Shown here piece after piece: positions 1 to 9,731 of a stretch of DNA of 64,000 nucleotides (position 1 is the first letter of the stretch; every line of letters begins with the position of its first letter). A model generated the notes under the pieces. It made no database searches. It saw only the letters and a program-made list of their open reading frames with translations, and was not told where the DNA came from. The DNA is taken from NCBI RefSeq assembly GCF_002836505.1, contig NZ_PJBF01000058.1:1-64000 (forward strand). The letters are read 5' to 3'. The DNA comes from Psychrobacter sp. Choline-02u-9 (GTDB lineage Bacteria > Pseudomonadota > Gammaproteobacteria > Pseudomonadales > Moraxellaceae). The position numbers were made by a program, and so were the translations under genes.

Positions 1-42
1 GATTTATTTTTCCGACAGCATATCTATATAGTATAAATCTGC

Positions 43-77
43 CAAAAAAAACCGCATATATTTCTATGCGGTTTTTT
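43..77 (-). terminator. Bidirectional intrinsic terminator after the CsbD gene
   Basis: An A-run, the stem ACCGCAT/ATGCGGT with a short AT loop, and a T-run make a rho-independent terminator. It lies just downstream of the minus-strand CsbD-like gene and could work on both strands. Confidence 0.75.
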
Positions 78-112
78 GGTTTATTCAGTACAGTAGTTAT
101 GAACTAAATATA

Positions 113-316
113 TTAATATTTATTTTCTACACGCCAGTCATCTACTTCACGCTCTGCGTCTTCTTTGGCATGACCATAACGCTCTTGTACACGGCCTACT
201 AGCTTGTCACGGCTACCTTCGATATGGGTAAGGTCATCATCTGTTAGCTCGGCCCATTTTTGTTTAACCGAACCTTTCATTTGGTTCCATTCGCCTTTTA
301 GAGTATGTTCGTTCAT
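113..316 (-). CDS. CsbD family stress-response protein
   Basis: This is a 67-residue hydrophilic, charged protein. The N-terminal segment with WNQMKGSVKQKWAELTDDD followed by a GRVQERYG motif matches the CsbD/YjbJ family, small cytoplasmic proteins induced by general stress and of unknown biochemical function. The length is typical of the family. AAAGGA precedes the ATG by about 7 bases. It stands alone, with a terminator downstream and a long AT-rich upstream region. The family call is strong; the role is known only in general terms. Confidence 0.9.
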   Translation of the reverse strand: MNEHTLKGEWNQMKGSVKQKWAELTDDDLTHIEGSRDKLVGRVQERYGHAKEDAEREVDDWRVENKY

Positions 317-685
317 TGTATTATTCCTTTTATTGAACTTATTGTGTTTGATTTATTTCTTAATCACTATTTTAATGCTTATTTTGCGATATCGATTACT
401 GATACTACTATTTAGTTTTTATTCTAATTGTATTGCACAAGGATAAATGATTGGTTCCAAATATCTTGTGAGATCAAATATAGGACTTTTCAATTCAGCT
501 GTCTGTATATGCTATGTTTATAGTGTTACTTAATTATAGTGAGCGTTTACTAAGTGTTATATACAGGGCTGCTGTAGTAGTGCCACGTAAATTGCGTCTA
601 TTGTGCGTGATAATAATTTTTTCTATGAACTTGTTTTTTATATGAGTATTAAAAAATATATTATTTATTCAAAAATACTTATGTA
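317..685. other. AT-rich intergenic region, no gene seen
   Basis: This is the gap between the CsbD gene and the terminator of the next gene. It should hold the minus-strand CsbD promoter. No convincing ORF, tRNA or structured RNA was recognised; the one ORF reaching into it (204-446, plus strand) is a hydrophobic shadow overlapping CsbD. Confidence 0.5.
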
Positions 686-727
686 GATAAAAAGCAGATA
701 CTCAAAAATAGAGTAGCTGCTTTTTTA
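686..727 (-). terminator. Intrinsic terminator of the flavin oxidoreductase gene
   Basis: The hairpin arms AAAAGCAG-TACTC and GAGTA-CTGCTTTT are flanked by A and T runs. It lies about 25 bases beyond the stop codon of the minus-strand flavin oxidoreductase gene. Confidence 0.65.
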
Positions 728-750
728 TTGTCTTTAAAATTGATTAAAAA

Positions 751-1992
751 CTATCTCGTCGAATATTTATTCAAATACTGATGATAGCGTTTGGTGAGTT
801 TTTTTATTCGTATACGATCAGCAATCAATGAGAAAACTGGCGAGGCAGTTGGTTTGGGCGATTTCCCTTGTCCCATGCGTTGTAATTGTCGCTTGATGAC
901 GGCCATTGTAGCAACCGCACTTAAGGTTTTATCTTTCCAGCGTACCACAGGATTGTGAGCACTAAGCGTATTATCACTTTTCCAGTCATTCGGTAGAGCA
1001 GGGTTCATGGCTAATGCGGTTCCCATACCAACCACGTCAATCCCTTGCGCCAGTACATCTTCTGCGACAGCCAATCGTCTAACGCCACCTGTCGTCATAA
1101 TAGGCATGGTAGCAATTTGAGCAATCTCTTTTGCGAAGTCTAAAAAGTAAGCTTCTCGTTGCAACGTGCGACCATCTGCTGTGCTGCCTTGCATGGCTGG
1201 GCTTTCATAGCTGCCGCCTGATAGCTCAACTAAATCTACCGCCAATTCATTCATCGCTGAAATAACCACTTTAGCATCATCTGCATCAAATCCTCCGCGC
1301 TGGAAATCGGCCGAGTTTATCTTAACAGCGACTGCGAAGGTAGGCGCAACTTGAGCACGAACGGCTTTGATTACTTCGATCAATAGTCGCATACGATTCT
1401 CAATTGAGCCACCGTATTCATCTTTACGTTTATTGGTAAGCGGTGATAAAAATTGAGAAATTAGATAGCCGTGGGCGGCATGAATCTGTACACCATCGAA
1501 GCCAGCCTGTTCTGCTTTTAGTGCACTATCGGCAAACCGCTGGATCAATTGTTCAATATCTTGCTGCGTCATCGCACGAGGTCTGCCAAATAGATGGGAG
1601 TGCTTGCCCAAGTCAATTGCCACGTCAGAAGGTGACAGCACATCGCCGCCCATGGCAGCATATACTTGACGGCCAGGATGATTGAGCTGCATCCAAACCT
1701 GCGTATTGTTGTGCTTGGCAGCATTTGCCCACGCTCTAAAAGGCGCTATCTCACTGTGTTTGTCTAATACGACCCCACCAGGCCCTGTCATAGCGCGGCC
1801 ATCCACCATCACGTTTCCCGTGATTAACAGACCTGTCCCGCCTTCTGCCCAATTCTTATATAGACGGAGCAGTGTAGGGCCAGGGACTTGACCGACATCA
1901 GCCATGTTTTCTTCCATGGCAGCTTTCGCTAAGCGGTTGGGTAATGTAGCGCCACAAGGCAGAACTAAAGGGGAGAATACAGGTGATGTCAT
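751..1992 (-). CDS. NADH:flavin oxidoreductase, old yellow enzyme family
   Basis: This 413-residue FMN-dependent TIM-barrel oxidoreductase is related to 2,4-dienoyl-CoA reductase and the old yellow enzymes. Visible family signatures are LPNRLAKAAMEE near the N terminus, the WMQLNHPGRQ segment, GFDGVQIHAAHGYLISQFLSP with the active-site HAAHGYL, and MTTGGVRR in the phosphate-binding region. There is no C-terminal Fe-S/Rossmann part, so it is the short single-domain type reducing activated C=C bonds with NAD(P)H. It is divergent from a TetR gene 168 bases away, which suggests TetR control. The substrate cannot be told from sequence. Confidence 0.9.
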   Translation of the reverse strand: MTSPVFSPLVLPCGATLPNRLAKAAMEENMADVGQVPGPTLLRLYKNWAEGGTGLLITGNVMVDGRAMTGPGGVVLDKHSEIAPFRAWANAAKHNNTQVWMQLNHPGRQVYAAMGGDVLSPSDVAIDLGKHSHLFGRPRAMTQQDIEQLIQRFADSALKAEQAGFDGVQIHAAHGYLISQFLSPLTNKRKDEYGGSIENRMRLLIEVIKAVRAQVAPTFAVAVKINSADFQRGGFDADDAKVVISAMNELAVDLVELSGGSYESPAMQGSTADGRTLQREAYFLDFAKEIAQIATMPIMTTGGVRRLAVAEDVLAQGIDVVGMGTALAMNPALPNDWKSDNTLSAHNPVVRWKDKTLSAVATMAVIKRQLQRMGQGKSPKPTASPVFSLIADRIRIKKLTKRYHQYLNKYSTR

Positions 1993-2070
1993 GATAGCGG
2001 CCTAAAAATGGTTGTTTTGTGAAGCATGAGTTCTACTATGGGTTTGGCTATAGACATATGGTTTAAATGA

Positions 2071-2084
2071 CTATAACCTTATAG
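2071..2084. promoter_or_regulatory. Possible TetR operator between divergent genes
   Basis: A CTATAA-CC-TTATAG inverted repeat lies between the divergent oxidoreductase and TetR genes, where an autoregulatory TetR operator is expected. Nearby CTATAG half-sites support it weakly; the region is AT-rich, so chance is possible. Confidence 0.3.
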
Positions 2085-2160
2085 CTAAGATATTCGCTAT
2101 CGGCAATTGACCATTATCATCACATTTTTTTGGCACAATAGCACCTAAGCTAAATTACTG

Positions 2161-2901
2161 GTGTGTCGATATAATTATCTATTGAATAGGAAAACCTCTG
2201 CATTGAATGTATTAGCGCAAGATTTGACAGTCCCAGTAGAATCTAAACGTGAGCTGGCGAAAGCTAAGACTCGGCGTGCGTTATTAAAAAGTGCTTTGCG
2301 GTTGTATAGTTCGGAAGGTGCTCAGGGCATGAGCATGAATAAAGTTGCCAAAGGTGCAGGTATTGCACAGCCCAGTTTTTACAATCATTTTGAGAGCCTA
2401 GAGGCGCTGCAAAACGAGCTTAGTACCCAACTAAAAGACAATTATCTATCACCGATGCGACTGGCATGGGTCAATATGCTCAAAGATTATGATGTATTGA
2501 GTAAAGATCAGTTTAATCAGCAATGTCGACAATGCCTGATTATGATTTTTGATTCTGCATTTGAGAATATCGCACTGTTTCAGCATTTGCTCGAAGACCG
2601 TCCTAGATTTAGTGACAGTATAGAAAACCAGTCATCATTGAATAATGGACTGGGCAATCTGATTACCGAAATACAAGAAGAATGGACAGAGATATTTATT
2701 CAAGGATTGCAGTTATCCAATCGTTCTTGCGAGCGCAGCGATGTCAATCTATGCGTCGACATGGCGGCGGCACAAGTACATGAGTTGATATTGGGCTGTC
2801 ATCAGCAGCGTTACTCAAGACAACAAGCGATTGCCACCTTGAGTATCAGCTTTGATGCACTGTTCGCCAATTTTTTGCACGGAAGCAATACTAGTCAGTA
2901 G
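2161..2901 (+). CDS. TetR/AcrR family transcriptional regulator
   Basis: This 246-residue one-component repressor has the N-terminal HTH in order: KTRRALLKSALRLYSSEGA, then the recognition region VAKGAGIAQPSFYNHFESL (about residues 60-82). The rest is an alpha-helical ligand and dimer domain of no recognised subtype. The GTG start lacks a clear ribosome binding site, and a downstream TTG is possible. It is divergent from the flavin oxidoreductase and only about 60 bases ahead of the molybdopterin oxidoreductase, so either or both could be regulated. Confidence 0.9.
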   Translation: MCRYNYLLNRKTSALNVLAQDLTVPVESKRELAKAKTRRALLKSALRLYSSEGAQGMSMNKVAKGAGIAQPSFYNHFESLEALQNELSTQLKDNYLSPMRLAWVNMLKDYDVLSKDQFNQQCRQCLIMIFDSAFENIALFQHLLEDRPRFSDSIENQSSLNNGLGNLITEIQEEWTEIFIQGLQLSNRSCERSDVNLCVDMAAAQVHELILGCHQQRYSRQQAIATLSISFDALFANFLHGSNTSQ

Positions 2902-2964
2902 TGATAATAAGCAAAAATTATTGTCATGAAATCTAGAACAAAAAACATAACAGGGAGAGTGACT

Positions 2965-5163
2965 ATGGCCACAACCACGGCTGCACCAACGTTAGGCGAA
3001 GCACAAACGCACTTTAGAACGTGTACATTGTGCGAGGCGATGTGCGGCGTCGAAATAAAGCACGATGGCGAAAAAGTCTTGTCGATTAAAGGGGACAAAA
3101 ACGATCCCTTTTCGCAAGGCTATATTTGTCCAAAAGCCACCGCTTTGCAAGATTTGCATGAAGATCCTGACCGTTTACGTCAGCCGGTAGAGAGAACGGC
3201 TGACGGTTGGAAATCTATTAGTTGGCCAGAAGCGTTGGATAAAGTTGCTGCAGGTATTCAATCCATACAGCAAAAGTATGGTCAAAATGCGTTGGGTGTT
3301 TATTTGGGTAATCCTAACGTACATAACATGGGCGGTATGTTGACCATCAAACAACTGCTTACCAGTTTAAAGACGCGCAGTCGTTTTTCTGCCACTTCTA
3401 TCGACCAGCTGCCACATCATATTATTAGCATGCATCTGTTTGGTCACATGCTGCGCATTCCAGTTCCTGATGTCAATAACACACAATACATGCTTATCAT
3501 CGGTGGCAATCCGTTGGCTTCTAACGGCAGTATCATGACTGCGCCCAACATGCGCCAAAAGCTAAAAGATATCAAAGCGCGCGATGGCAAAGTAGTGGTG
3601 GTTGATCCAAGACGTACCGAAACTGCCGACATCGCTAGTGAGCACCACTTTATTCGTCCAGCGACGGACGTACTGCTGTTATTAGCTATGTTGAATGAAA
3701 TCTATACGCAAGGCTATGCAAAGCTCGATACTAGAGTGGCCGCTTTGGCACCTGAGATCGATCGACTTGTTTTGTTTGCTGAACAATACACACCTGAGTC
3801 AGTGGCAGGTATCACGGGTATTACCGCAGCCGAAACAAAACGTATCGTCAAAGAGTTTTGTGAAGCGGAAAGCTCAGTTTGTTATGGCCGTATGGGCATC
3901 TCGGTGCAAGAGTTTGGTTTGCTCAGCCAATATCTATCTATGGTCATTAATATCGTCACAGGTCGTTTAGATGAGGTGGGCGGATTGATGTTCCCGAATC
4001 CTGCTGTCGATGTTGTGAACAGCTCAGGCCCGGGCTATTTAGGTAAACGTCATAGCCGCGTCAGCAACTTGCCAGATTTTAATGGTGAGTATCCAGTGGT
4101 TGCGATGGCAGATGAGATGCTAGTCGAAGGGGAAGGCCAGTTAAAAGGATTCGTCACGGTCGCTGGTAACCCAGTTCTGAGCACACCAAATGGTGAAAAG
4201 TTGGACGAAGCACTATCTCAGTTAGAGTTTATGGTTTCGCTTGATTATTTTGTGACTGAGACCAGTCGCCATGCCAATATAATTTTGCCGCCTGTATCGC
4301 CGTTAGAGCGCGACCATTATGACATCACCTTTAATGGTTTTGCCGTGCACAATGTCGCCAAATATTCGCCTGCTTTGTTTGACAAAACTGACGATACCAA
4401 GCATGACTGGGAGATTTATTTAGGATTAGCAGATCGCTTAGACAAAGATGCGCCAGAAGCAACGCAAAAAGAACGCGCTGCGACAAAAGCCTTTGGTCCT
4501 AAGTTCTTGTTAGAGCAAGGCCTAAAGTATGGCCCTTATAAAGACGTGACATTCGAAGCACTGGTTGAAAATCCGCATGGTATCGATTTGGGTCCACTAC
4601 ATCGGATGTTGCCAGAGGCTATTAAACACGCTGATAAACAAATTCATCTTCATGTCGATTTTTATCAGTCAGATTTAGCCCGTGTTAAAGAGATGGTGCA
4701 ACAGTACAACAGTAATGAGATTGTGCTAATCGGTCGTCGTCATGTACGTAGTAACAATTCATGGTTGCACAATAGCCATCGATTGGTAAAAGGTAAATCT
4801 CGCTGTACATTGATGTTGCATCCGCAAACGGCAGCGCAACATGGCATTGCAGACGGCCAAGATGTCAGAGTAACTTCTCGAGTGAGTAGTGTGGTCATTG
4901 CAGCAGAAGTGACGGATGAGCTGATGCCAGGAGTGGTCAGCATCCCGCATGGCTTTGGTCACGGCCGCAAAGGGGTTAAGCAAAAGATCGCGCAAGCGCA
5001 CGCAGGTGTTAGCGTTAATGATTTGACTGATGAGACGTTGATTGATCAGTTGAGTGGTAATGCCGCAGTCAACGGTGTGCCTGTACAATTAGAAGCATTG
5101 GATATGGATGCAGATAGTTTATCTACTGCTACAGAGACTGTAGCAGAAGGCGCATTAGCATAA
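2965..5163 (+). CDS. Molybdopterin-dependent oxidoreductase
   Basis: This is a 732-residue member of the DMSO reductase/formate dehydrogenase superfamily. An N-terminal 4Fe-4S motif is made by C20, C23, C27 and C55 (CX2CX3CX27C). Then come the molybdopterin domains (GNPLASNGS, VVVDPRRTETADIA) and a C-terminal MopB cofactor-binding domain (SNNSWLHNS, HPQTAAQHGI). It has no Tat signal, so it is probably cytoplasmic. The ATG at 2965 is chosen because GGGAGAG precedes it and the Fe-S motif begins soon after; an upstream in-frame ATG at 2926 has no ribosome binding site. Electron partner and substrate are unknown. Confidence 0.88.
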   Translation: MATTTAAPTLGEAQTHFRTCTLCEAMCGVEIKHDGEKVLSIKGDKNDPFSQGYICPKATALQDLHEDPDRLRQPVERTADGWKSISWPEALDKVAAGIQSIQQKYGQNALGVYLGNPNVHNMGGMLTIKQLLTSLKTRSRFSATSIDQLPHHIISMHLFGHMLRIPVPDVNNTQYMLIIGGNPLASNGSIMTAPNMRQKLKDIKARDGKVVVVDPRRTETADIASEHHFIRPATDVLLLLAMLNEIYTQGYAKLDTRVAALAPEIDRLVLFAEQYTPESVAGITGITAAETKRIVKEFCEAESSVCYGRMGISVQEFGLLSQYLSMVINIVTGRLDEVGGLMFPNPAVDVVNSSGPGYLGKRHSRVSNLPDFNGEYPVVAMADEMLVEGEGQLKGFVTVAGNPVLSTPNGEKLDEALSQLEFMVSLDYFVTETSRHANIILPPVSPLERDHYDITFNGFAVHNVAKYSPALFDKTDDTKHDWEIYLGLADRLDKDAPEATQKERAATKAFGPKFLLEQGLKYGPYKDVTFEALVENPHGIDLGPLHRMLPEAIKHADKQIHLHVDFYQSDLARVKEMVQQYNSNEIVLIGRRHVRSNNSWLHNSHRLVKGKSRCTLMLHPQTAAQHGIADGQDVRVTSRVSSVVIAAEVTDELMPGVVSIPHGFGHGRKGVKQKIAQAHAGVSVNDLTDETLIDQLSGNAAVNGVPVQLEALDMDADSLSTATETVAEGALA

Positions 5164-5190
5164 AGTTAGTCGCAAGTTCATAGACATACA

Positions 5191-5226
5191 AAAAAGGCGT
5201 TCACGTAAAGTGAGCGCCTTTTTTGT
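5191..5226 (+). terminator. Intrinsic terminator after the molybdopterin oxidoreductase
   Basis: A ten-pair stem AGGCGTTCAC/GTGAGCGCCT with one G-U pair and loop GTAAA is followed by T6. It separates this gene from the convergent dadA. Confidence 0.9.
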
Positions 5227-5254
5227 TTGTAAATTGAATATATCGCTTATCTTA

Positions 5255-6580
5255 TTAAGCATTTATACCAATAAAGTCAAAATCAACGCTAGGGGTTTCG
5301 CCTTGGATTAGCAAACTAAGGGCTTTTGCAGAGCCGCAAGAGTGTGTCCACCCTAATGTACCATGTCCTGTATTGAGCCATAAATTGTCAAAAGTCGCTG
5401 AAGCATTATGACTACCATGTTTGACTTGACCACAGTGTGCGCGACCAATAAGGGGCACGTTCGATGGGGTCATCGGGCGCAGTCCTGTCCAATATTGTAC
5501 CGAGTTTGCGATGATGCCTTTTGGAAATAATTGCTGCACACGCCGAGTGATGGCTTTACAGCGCGTAGTATTTAAGTCTAGGTTGTAGCCATTAAATTCA
5601 GCCGTACCAGCAACACGTAATTTGTCACCCAGTCGTGAGGTGACCAGCTTAAATTCATCATCAATCAAACTGACAAAAGGTGCTAAATGCGGCGCTCGCG
5701 GATTCACCGTATACGTAGCCGAATATCCCTTTGCTGGAAAAATAGGCACATGGATGCCCAAAGGTTTTAGCAGAGGTACGCTATAACTGCCAAGCGCGAC
5801 CACATGACTATCAGCCGTGAAGGTCTGCGCATTTTCTCCTTTTGGACGGATAGTCATACTGTGTACATGCGGACGCGCAGAGTCAGTATCGGTATTGAGT
5901 GCTAAAATCTCGGTATCATATAAAAACTGTACACCAGCATCGATACAGCGCTGCGCCAAGCGCTGGGTAAATAGATGCGCATTGCCAGACTCATCACGGC
6001 TGGTATAGGTTGCCCCAGTGAGCTTATGTGCAATTGGGTAGAGCGCTGGTTCTAAGTTGACAGCATTATTGATATCAATCACGTGGCGCTCACAACCAAG
6101 CGCCTGCATGCGTTCAGTTGGTTCGATAGCCGCATCAAACTCTGCCTGATTGGTATAAAAATGCATGATACCGCGTGTTTGCTGCTCATAGTCGATACCA
6201 ATATCCGCGCGCAGCTGTTGTAAGGTATCTCTTGAATATAGACCTAAGCGCACCATTTGCACTAGATTGGCATCGGCTCTATCGGCGCGGCACTCTTGCA
6301 AAAACTGCATGGCCCATTTGAGCTGTGCTTTATCCGCACGCAAGCGATATAGTAGCGGAGCATCTTCTTTAAACAGCCACTTGAGCGCTTTCATCGGGGT
6401 CGCAGGATTAGCCCAAGGCGTGGCATGTGAGACAGATATTTGACCGCCATTGGCAAATGACGTCTGCATACCTGCCGCCGGTTCGCGCTCAATCACAGTC
6501 ACATCATAGCCTGCCTGACGTAGATACCATGCGGTGGTCACGCCCACCACACCTGCTCCGAGTACCGCAATATGTGTCAT
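5255..6580 (-). CDS. dadA: D-amino acid dehydrogenase, FAD-dependent
   Basis: This flavoprotein of about 441 residues oxidises D-amino acids (typically D-alanine) to 2-oxo acids at the inner membrane face, passing electrons to the respiratory chain. It opens with the dinucleotide-binding motif LGAGVVGVTTAWYLRQAGYD and contains SFANGGQISVSHATPWANP and the C-terminal YWTGLRPMTPSNVPLIG and LNTGHGTLGWTHSCGSA, all DadA hallmarks. The start is placed at the Met just before HIAVLGAG; an in-frame Met nine codons upstream (6607) is possible. No racemase (dadX) is adjacent. Confidence 0.92.
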   Translation of the reverse strand: MTHIAVLGAGVVGVTTAWYLRQAGYDVTVIEREPAAGMQTSFANGGQISVSHATPWANPATPMKALKWLFKEDAPLLYRLRADKAQLKWAMQFLQECRADRADANLVQMVRLGLYSRDTLQQLRADIGIDYEQQTRGIMHFYTNQAEFDAAIEPTERMQALGCERHVIDINNAVNLEPALYPIAHKLTGATYTSRDESGNAHLFTQRLAQRCIDAGVQFLYDTEILALNTDTDSARPHVHSMTIRPKGENAQTFTADSHVVALGSYSVPLLKPLGIHVPIFPAKGYSATYTVNPRAPHLAPFVSLIDDEFKLVTSRLGDKLRVAGTAEFNGYNLDLNTTRCKAITRRVQQLFPKGIIANSVQYWTGLRPMTPSNVPLIGRAHCGQVKHGSHNASATFDNLWLNTGHGTLGWTHSCGSAKALSLLIQGETPSVDFDFIGINA

Positions 6581-6671
6581 AGGATTCTCTATGCTCATGT
6601 TAGTCATGACGGTAACTCTTTATTGAACTACCGTCACCTTTGCTGCGTCGTTTGCCTGATTCGATGTGCTT

Positions 6672-7424
6672 TTATTTTGGGCGTGCGACATCTACTTGTA
6701 GTGCAGTTGGCAAGTCCAATATGCTCAAATCGCTTTCTGCCAATTGTTCAGGACGTGCCACGACCAAAGCGGTAAAGCCATCGTCATTTTTCATCGCATT
6801 GACCACTTGGATTTTATCGATTTTGTCACCTGCGTTTGGTGTCTCACCGGTGCCTTGTACATAGTGCAAAAATGCTTTGGGTGCAGATTTAAAGTAGATG
6901 CGAGCGATGACTTCCTGACCTAAGTAGCAGCCTTTATCATAGTCCATGCCGCCGCGCTGATGTAAACGCAGCTCTTGCGGTTGAAACTCACCTTGAGTCG
7001 CGGCCACAATCCAATAATTACCAGTAGCTAGGCTGCATGCCATCCAAGCCTGCGTATCTTCGGCGGTATTATGGTCGTCTTTATGGCTAAAAGTTGGCTC
7101 ATCTGCTAGCACGCAAGGATAAATCGCTGCTGGTGCACTGGTCTCGAATTTAGAAAACGCCCCGTACTTATTAAGATGCGCCTGCAAAGACTCAGCACAG
7201 TCGCTACTGATGACCACATCATAATGTTTTTCTGCTTGTTTTTTGATCCAGATACCGAACTCAATACGACCTTTTAGGTTACCGATAGCGGCAGCCTGAT
7301 AGCTAAGCCCGAGCTTGGTAACGTCACAAGTTAATTGCCCTTGCAAGAATTTTTCGGCGTCCTCGCCTTGGATAGTTAACTGCGAAAACTGCGGTACAGC
7401 TGCTAGATTGGAAGACTGAGTCAT
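6672..7424 (-). CDS. ygfZ: Folate-binding Fe-S cluster protein YgfZ
   Basis: This 250-residue GcvT-like protein carries the diagnostic KGCYLGQE motif at residues 164-171, with the essential cysteine of the YgfZ/IBA57 family. YgfZ proteins bind tetrahydrofolate and assist assembly or repair of 4Fe-4S clusters in the cytosol. It is shorter than E. coli YgfZ (326 aa), as is common in Moraxellaceae. It is followed by dadA on the same strand with a gap of about 90 bases, so co-transcription is possible. Confidence 0.9.
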   Translation of the reverse strand: MTQSSNLAAVPQFSQLTIQGEDAEKFLQGQLTCDVTKLGLSYQAAAIGNLKGRIEFGIWIKKQAEKHYDVVISSDCAESLQAHLNKYGAFSKFETSAPAAIYPCVLADEPTFSHKDDHNTAEDTQAWMACSLATGNYWIVAATQGEFQPQELRLHQRGGMDYDKGCYLGQEVIARIYFKSAPKAFLHYVQGTGETPNAGDKIDKIQVVNAMKNDDGFTALVVARPEQLAESDLSILDLPTALQVDVARPK

Positions 7425-7720
7425 TGTTATTATCCTTCTGGTGAGAGCTTTTATTAATAATATAGAGGGTAAATCGAAGTGATAAAAATTATATGGGCGC
7501 TTTTATCATTGACAGTATTTGTGCACATAAATCTAAATGAGGCTAAGAAGAGTACCACAAAAAACCCTGTCATAAAAAACGTCATCAATAAGCGATGAGT
7601 TAAGTGTTAAATTGGGCATAGAGTTTGATTTTCAAGCGTACAAATTGGTTAAAGATGGTGAGTTACGGTACAATATCAGCTCTACAATTAACCTAATGTA
7701 CGATGGCTGCCGAGGAAATA

Positions 7721-8074
7721 ATGAGCTTACCAAATTGCCCTAAATGTGATGCTGAATATACGTACGAAGATGGTGCGTTACTGGTATGTCCTATGTGTGC
7801 TCATGAATGGACGGCGGCTGAGACTGATGCAGCGCAAGCTGAAGACCAAGACGCAGTTATACGTGATGCTGTTGGCAATGAGCTACAGGACGGCGATGCC
7901 GTGACTGTAATCAAAGACTTAAAAGTCAAAGGCTCTTCAATCGTGATTAAGGTAGGAACGAAAGCGAAAAGTATTCGCCTGTTGCCAGATGCTACTGACG
8001 GTCATGATATCGACTGCAAACTTGATGGCTACGGACCAATGAAGCTTAAGTCTTCTGTGGTCAAAAAAGCTTAA
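7721..8074 (+). CDS. yjdM: YjdM/PhnA-type zinc-ribbon protein
   Basis: This is a 117-residue protein with an N-terminal zinc ribbon (CPKC at about residues 6-9, CPMC at 24-27) followed by the conserved KDLKVKGSS and GTK-KSIRL segments of the PhnA/YjdM domain. The old link with phosphonate metabolism is not established; function is uncertain. The ATG at 7721 is chosen over the upstream 7703 start because GAGGAA precedes it and it gives the family-like [10 protein letters not shown] terminus. Monocistronic, ahead of hemL. Confidence 0.88.
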   Translation: MSLPNCPKCDAEYTYEDGALLVCPMCAHEWTAAETDAAQAEDQDAVIRDAVGNELQDGDAVTVIKDLKVKGSSIVIKVGTKAKSIRLLPDATDGHDIDCKLDGYGPMKLKSSVVKKA

Positions 8075-8165
8075 ATTGTAAAAACTTCTTGAAAGATTCA
8101 ATAATAAACAAATATAAAATAGACGCTCAATCACAAAACATTGTCGCTATAAGTAGAGAATAATT

Positions 8166-9467
8166 ATGAGTACTAAAAACGAACAGCTTTTTGCACAAGC
8201 ACGTAAACATATCCCAGGTGGTGTTAACTCGCCAGTCCGCGCCTTTGCAGGAGTTGGTGGTACGCCAATCTTTATGCACCGTGCCAATGGTAGCAAAATT
8301 TATGACACCGAAGACAATGCTTATATCGATTATGTCGGTTCTTGGGGCCCAATGATTTTGGGTCATGCGCATCCAAAAGTCATCGATGCGGTGAAAAAAG
8401 CGGCTGATGATGGTCTAAGCTTTGGTACACCAACACCGTTTGAAACCACCGTTGCTGACAAGATTTGTGAAATCGTGCCTAGCGTTGAGATGGTTCGTAT
8501 GACTAGCTCTGGTACAGAAGCGACCATGAGCGCGATCCGCTTAGCACGTGGTTATACTCAGCGTGACAAAATCGTGAAGTTTGAAGGCTGCTACCATGGA
8601 CATTCAGACAGCCTGCTAGTAAAAGCAGGCTCTGGCATGCTAGATATTGGTGAGCCAACGTCAAAAGGTGTGCCAGCAGATTTTGCTAAGCATACTATTA
8701 CGATTCCTTATAATGATCCGCAAGCGATTAAAGATTGTTTTGAGAAATGGGGTGAAGAGATTGCCTGCGTTATCTTAGAGCCTATCGCTGGCAACATGAA
8801 CATGGTTATCCCGACACAAGAGTTTCATGATACGTTGCGTACAGAATGTACTGCCAATAGCGCAGTATTGATTTTTGATGAAGTCATGACAGGCTTTCGC
8901 GTTGGTCTTGGCGGCGCGCAAGCCCATTTTGGTATTGATCCAGACTTGACCTGTTTCGGTAAAATCATCGGTGCTGGCTTACCCGTTGGTGCTTTTGGTG
9001 GTAAAAAAGAAGTCATGTCTTGCATCGCGCCACTTGGCGGCGTCTATCAAGCTGGCACGTTATCAGGCAATCCACTAGCGATGCGCGCTGGTATCGCTAT
9101 GTTTGAAGACTTAACGGCAGACGGTTTTTATGACGAATTAGCAGCGAAAGTTGATCACCTAGTAGACGGTTTCCAAGCAGCAGCTGACAAACATGGTATT
9201 CATCTACGTACCAATAAGCTTGGCGGCATGTTTGGCATGTTCTTTGTTAAAGACAGCGCAACTGAAACACCAGAGAATTTCGATGACGTGACAGAGTGCG
9301 ATATGGACGTATTTAATACTTTCTTCCACGGTATGCTAGATCGTGGTATTTACTTGGCACCCTCAGCTTATGAAGCAGGCTTTATGTCTATCAAACATAG
9401 CGATGAAGACATTGATGCGTCAATCAAAGCAGCTGATGAGATATTTGCAGAAATGGCAAAAGCATAG
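8166..9467 (+). CDS. hemL: Glutamate-1-semialdehyde 2,1-aminomutase
   Basis: This 433-residue PLP enzyme converts glutamate-1-semialdehyde to 5-aminolevulinate, the second step of the C5 haem pathway; the first enzyme, HemA, is also in this window. Family signatures are [13 protein letters not shown] at the N terminus, [26 protein letters not shown], and the catalytic lysine K266 in [14 protein letters not shown]. Full length. The region has a ribosome-binding AGAGAAT just upstream of the ATG. Confidence 0.97.
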   Translation: MSTKNEQLFAQARKHIPGGVNSPVRAFAGVGGTPIFMHRANGSKIYDTEDNAYIDYVGSWGPMILGHAHPKVIDAVKKAADDGLSFGTPTPFETTVADKICEIVPSVEMVRMTSSGTEATMSAIRLARGYTQRDKIVKFEGCYHGHSDSLLVKAGSGMLDIGEPTSKGVPADFAKHTITIPYNDPQAIKDCFEKWGEEIACVILEPIAGNMNMVIPTQEFHDTLRTECTANSAVLIFDEVMTGFRVGLGGAQAHFGIDPDLTCFGKIIGAGLPVGAFGGKKEVMSCIAPLGGVYQAGTLSGNPLAMRAGIAMFEDLTADGFYDELAAKVDHLVDGFQAAADKHGIHLRTNKLGGMFGMFFVKDSATETPENFDDVTECDMDVFNTFFHGMLDRGIYLAPSAYEAGFMSIKHSDEDIDASIKAADEIFAEMAKA

Positions 9468-9510
9468 TTTAGCCATGTAAGTTATTAGCTAACTAAAAAG
9501 TTAAAGTTTA

Positions 9511-9554
9511 AAAAACCAGCAAGGTCATCCCGTGATCTTTGCTGGTTTTTTTGT
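9511..9554 (+). terminator. Intrinsic terminator of hemL
   Basis: The hairpin ACCAGCAA...TTTGCTGGT with a slightly imperfect inner stem (GGTCA/TGATC) is followed by T7. It lies about 45 bases beyond the hemL stop. Confidence 0.85.
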
Positions 9555-9731
9555 TTATCGATATCTTATTTATAATCATGTTGGGAATAATATAAAGTAT
9601 TTTTGAAGATTGTTTGTATAGACATTAGCGTGACTGATGCTTATACAGTTCTTGCCTGCGCATCCGAAAAACAGACAATAAGTTATGATATTCTGAGGTA
9701 AACCCAGCCAATTAAGCAAGGATGCAAACGA

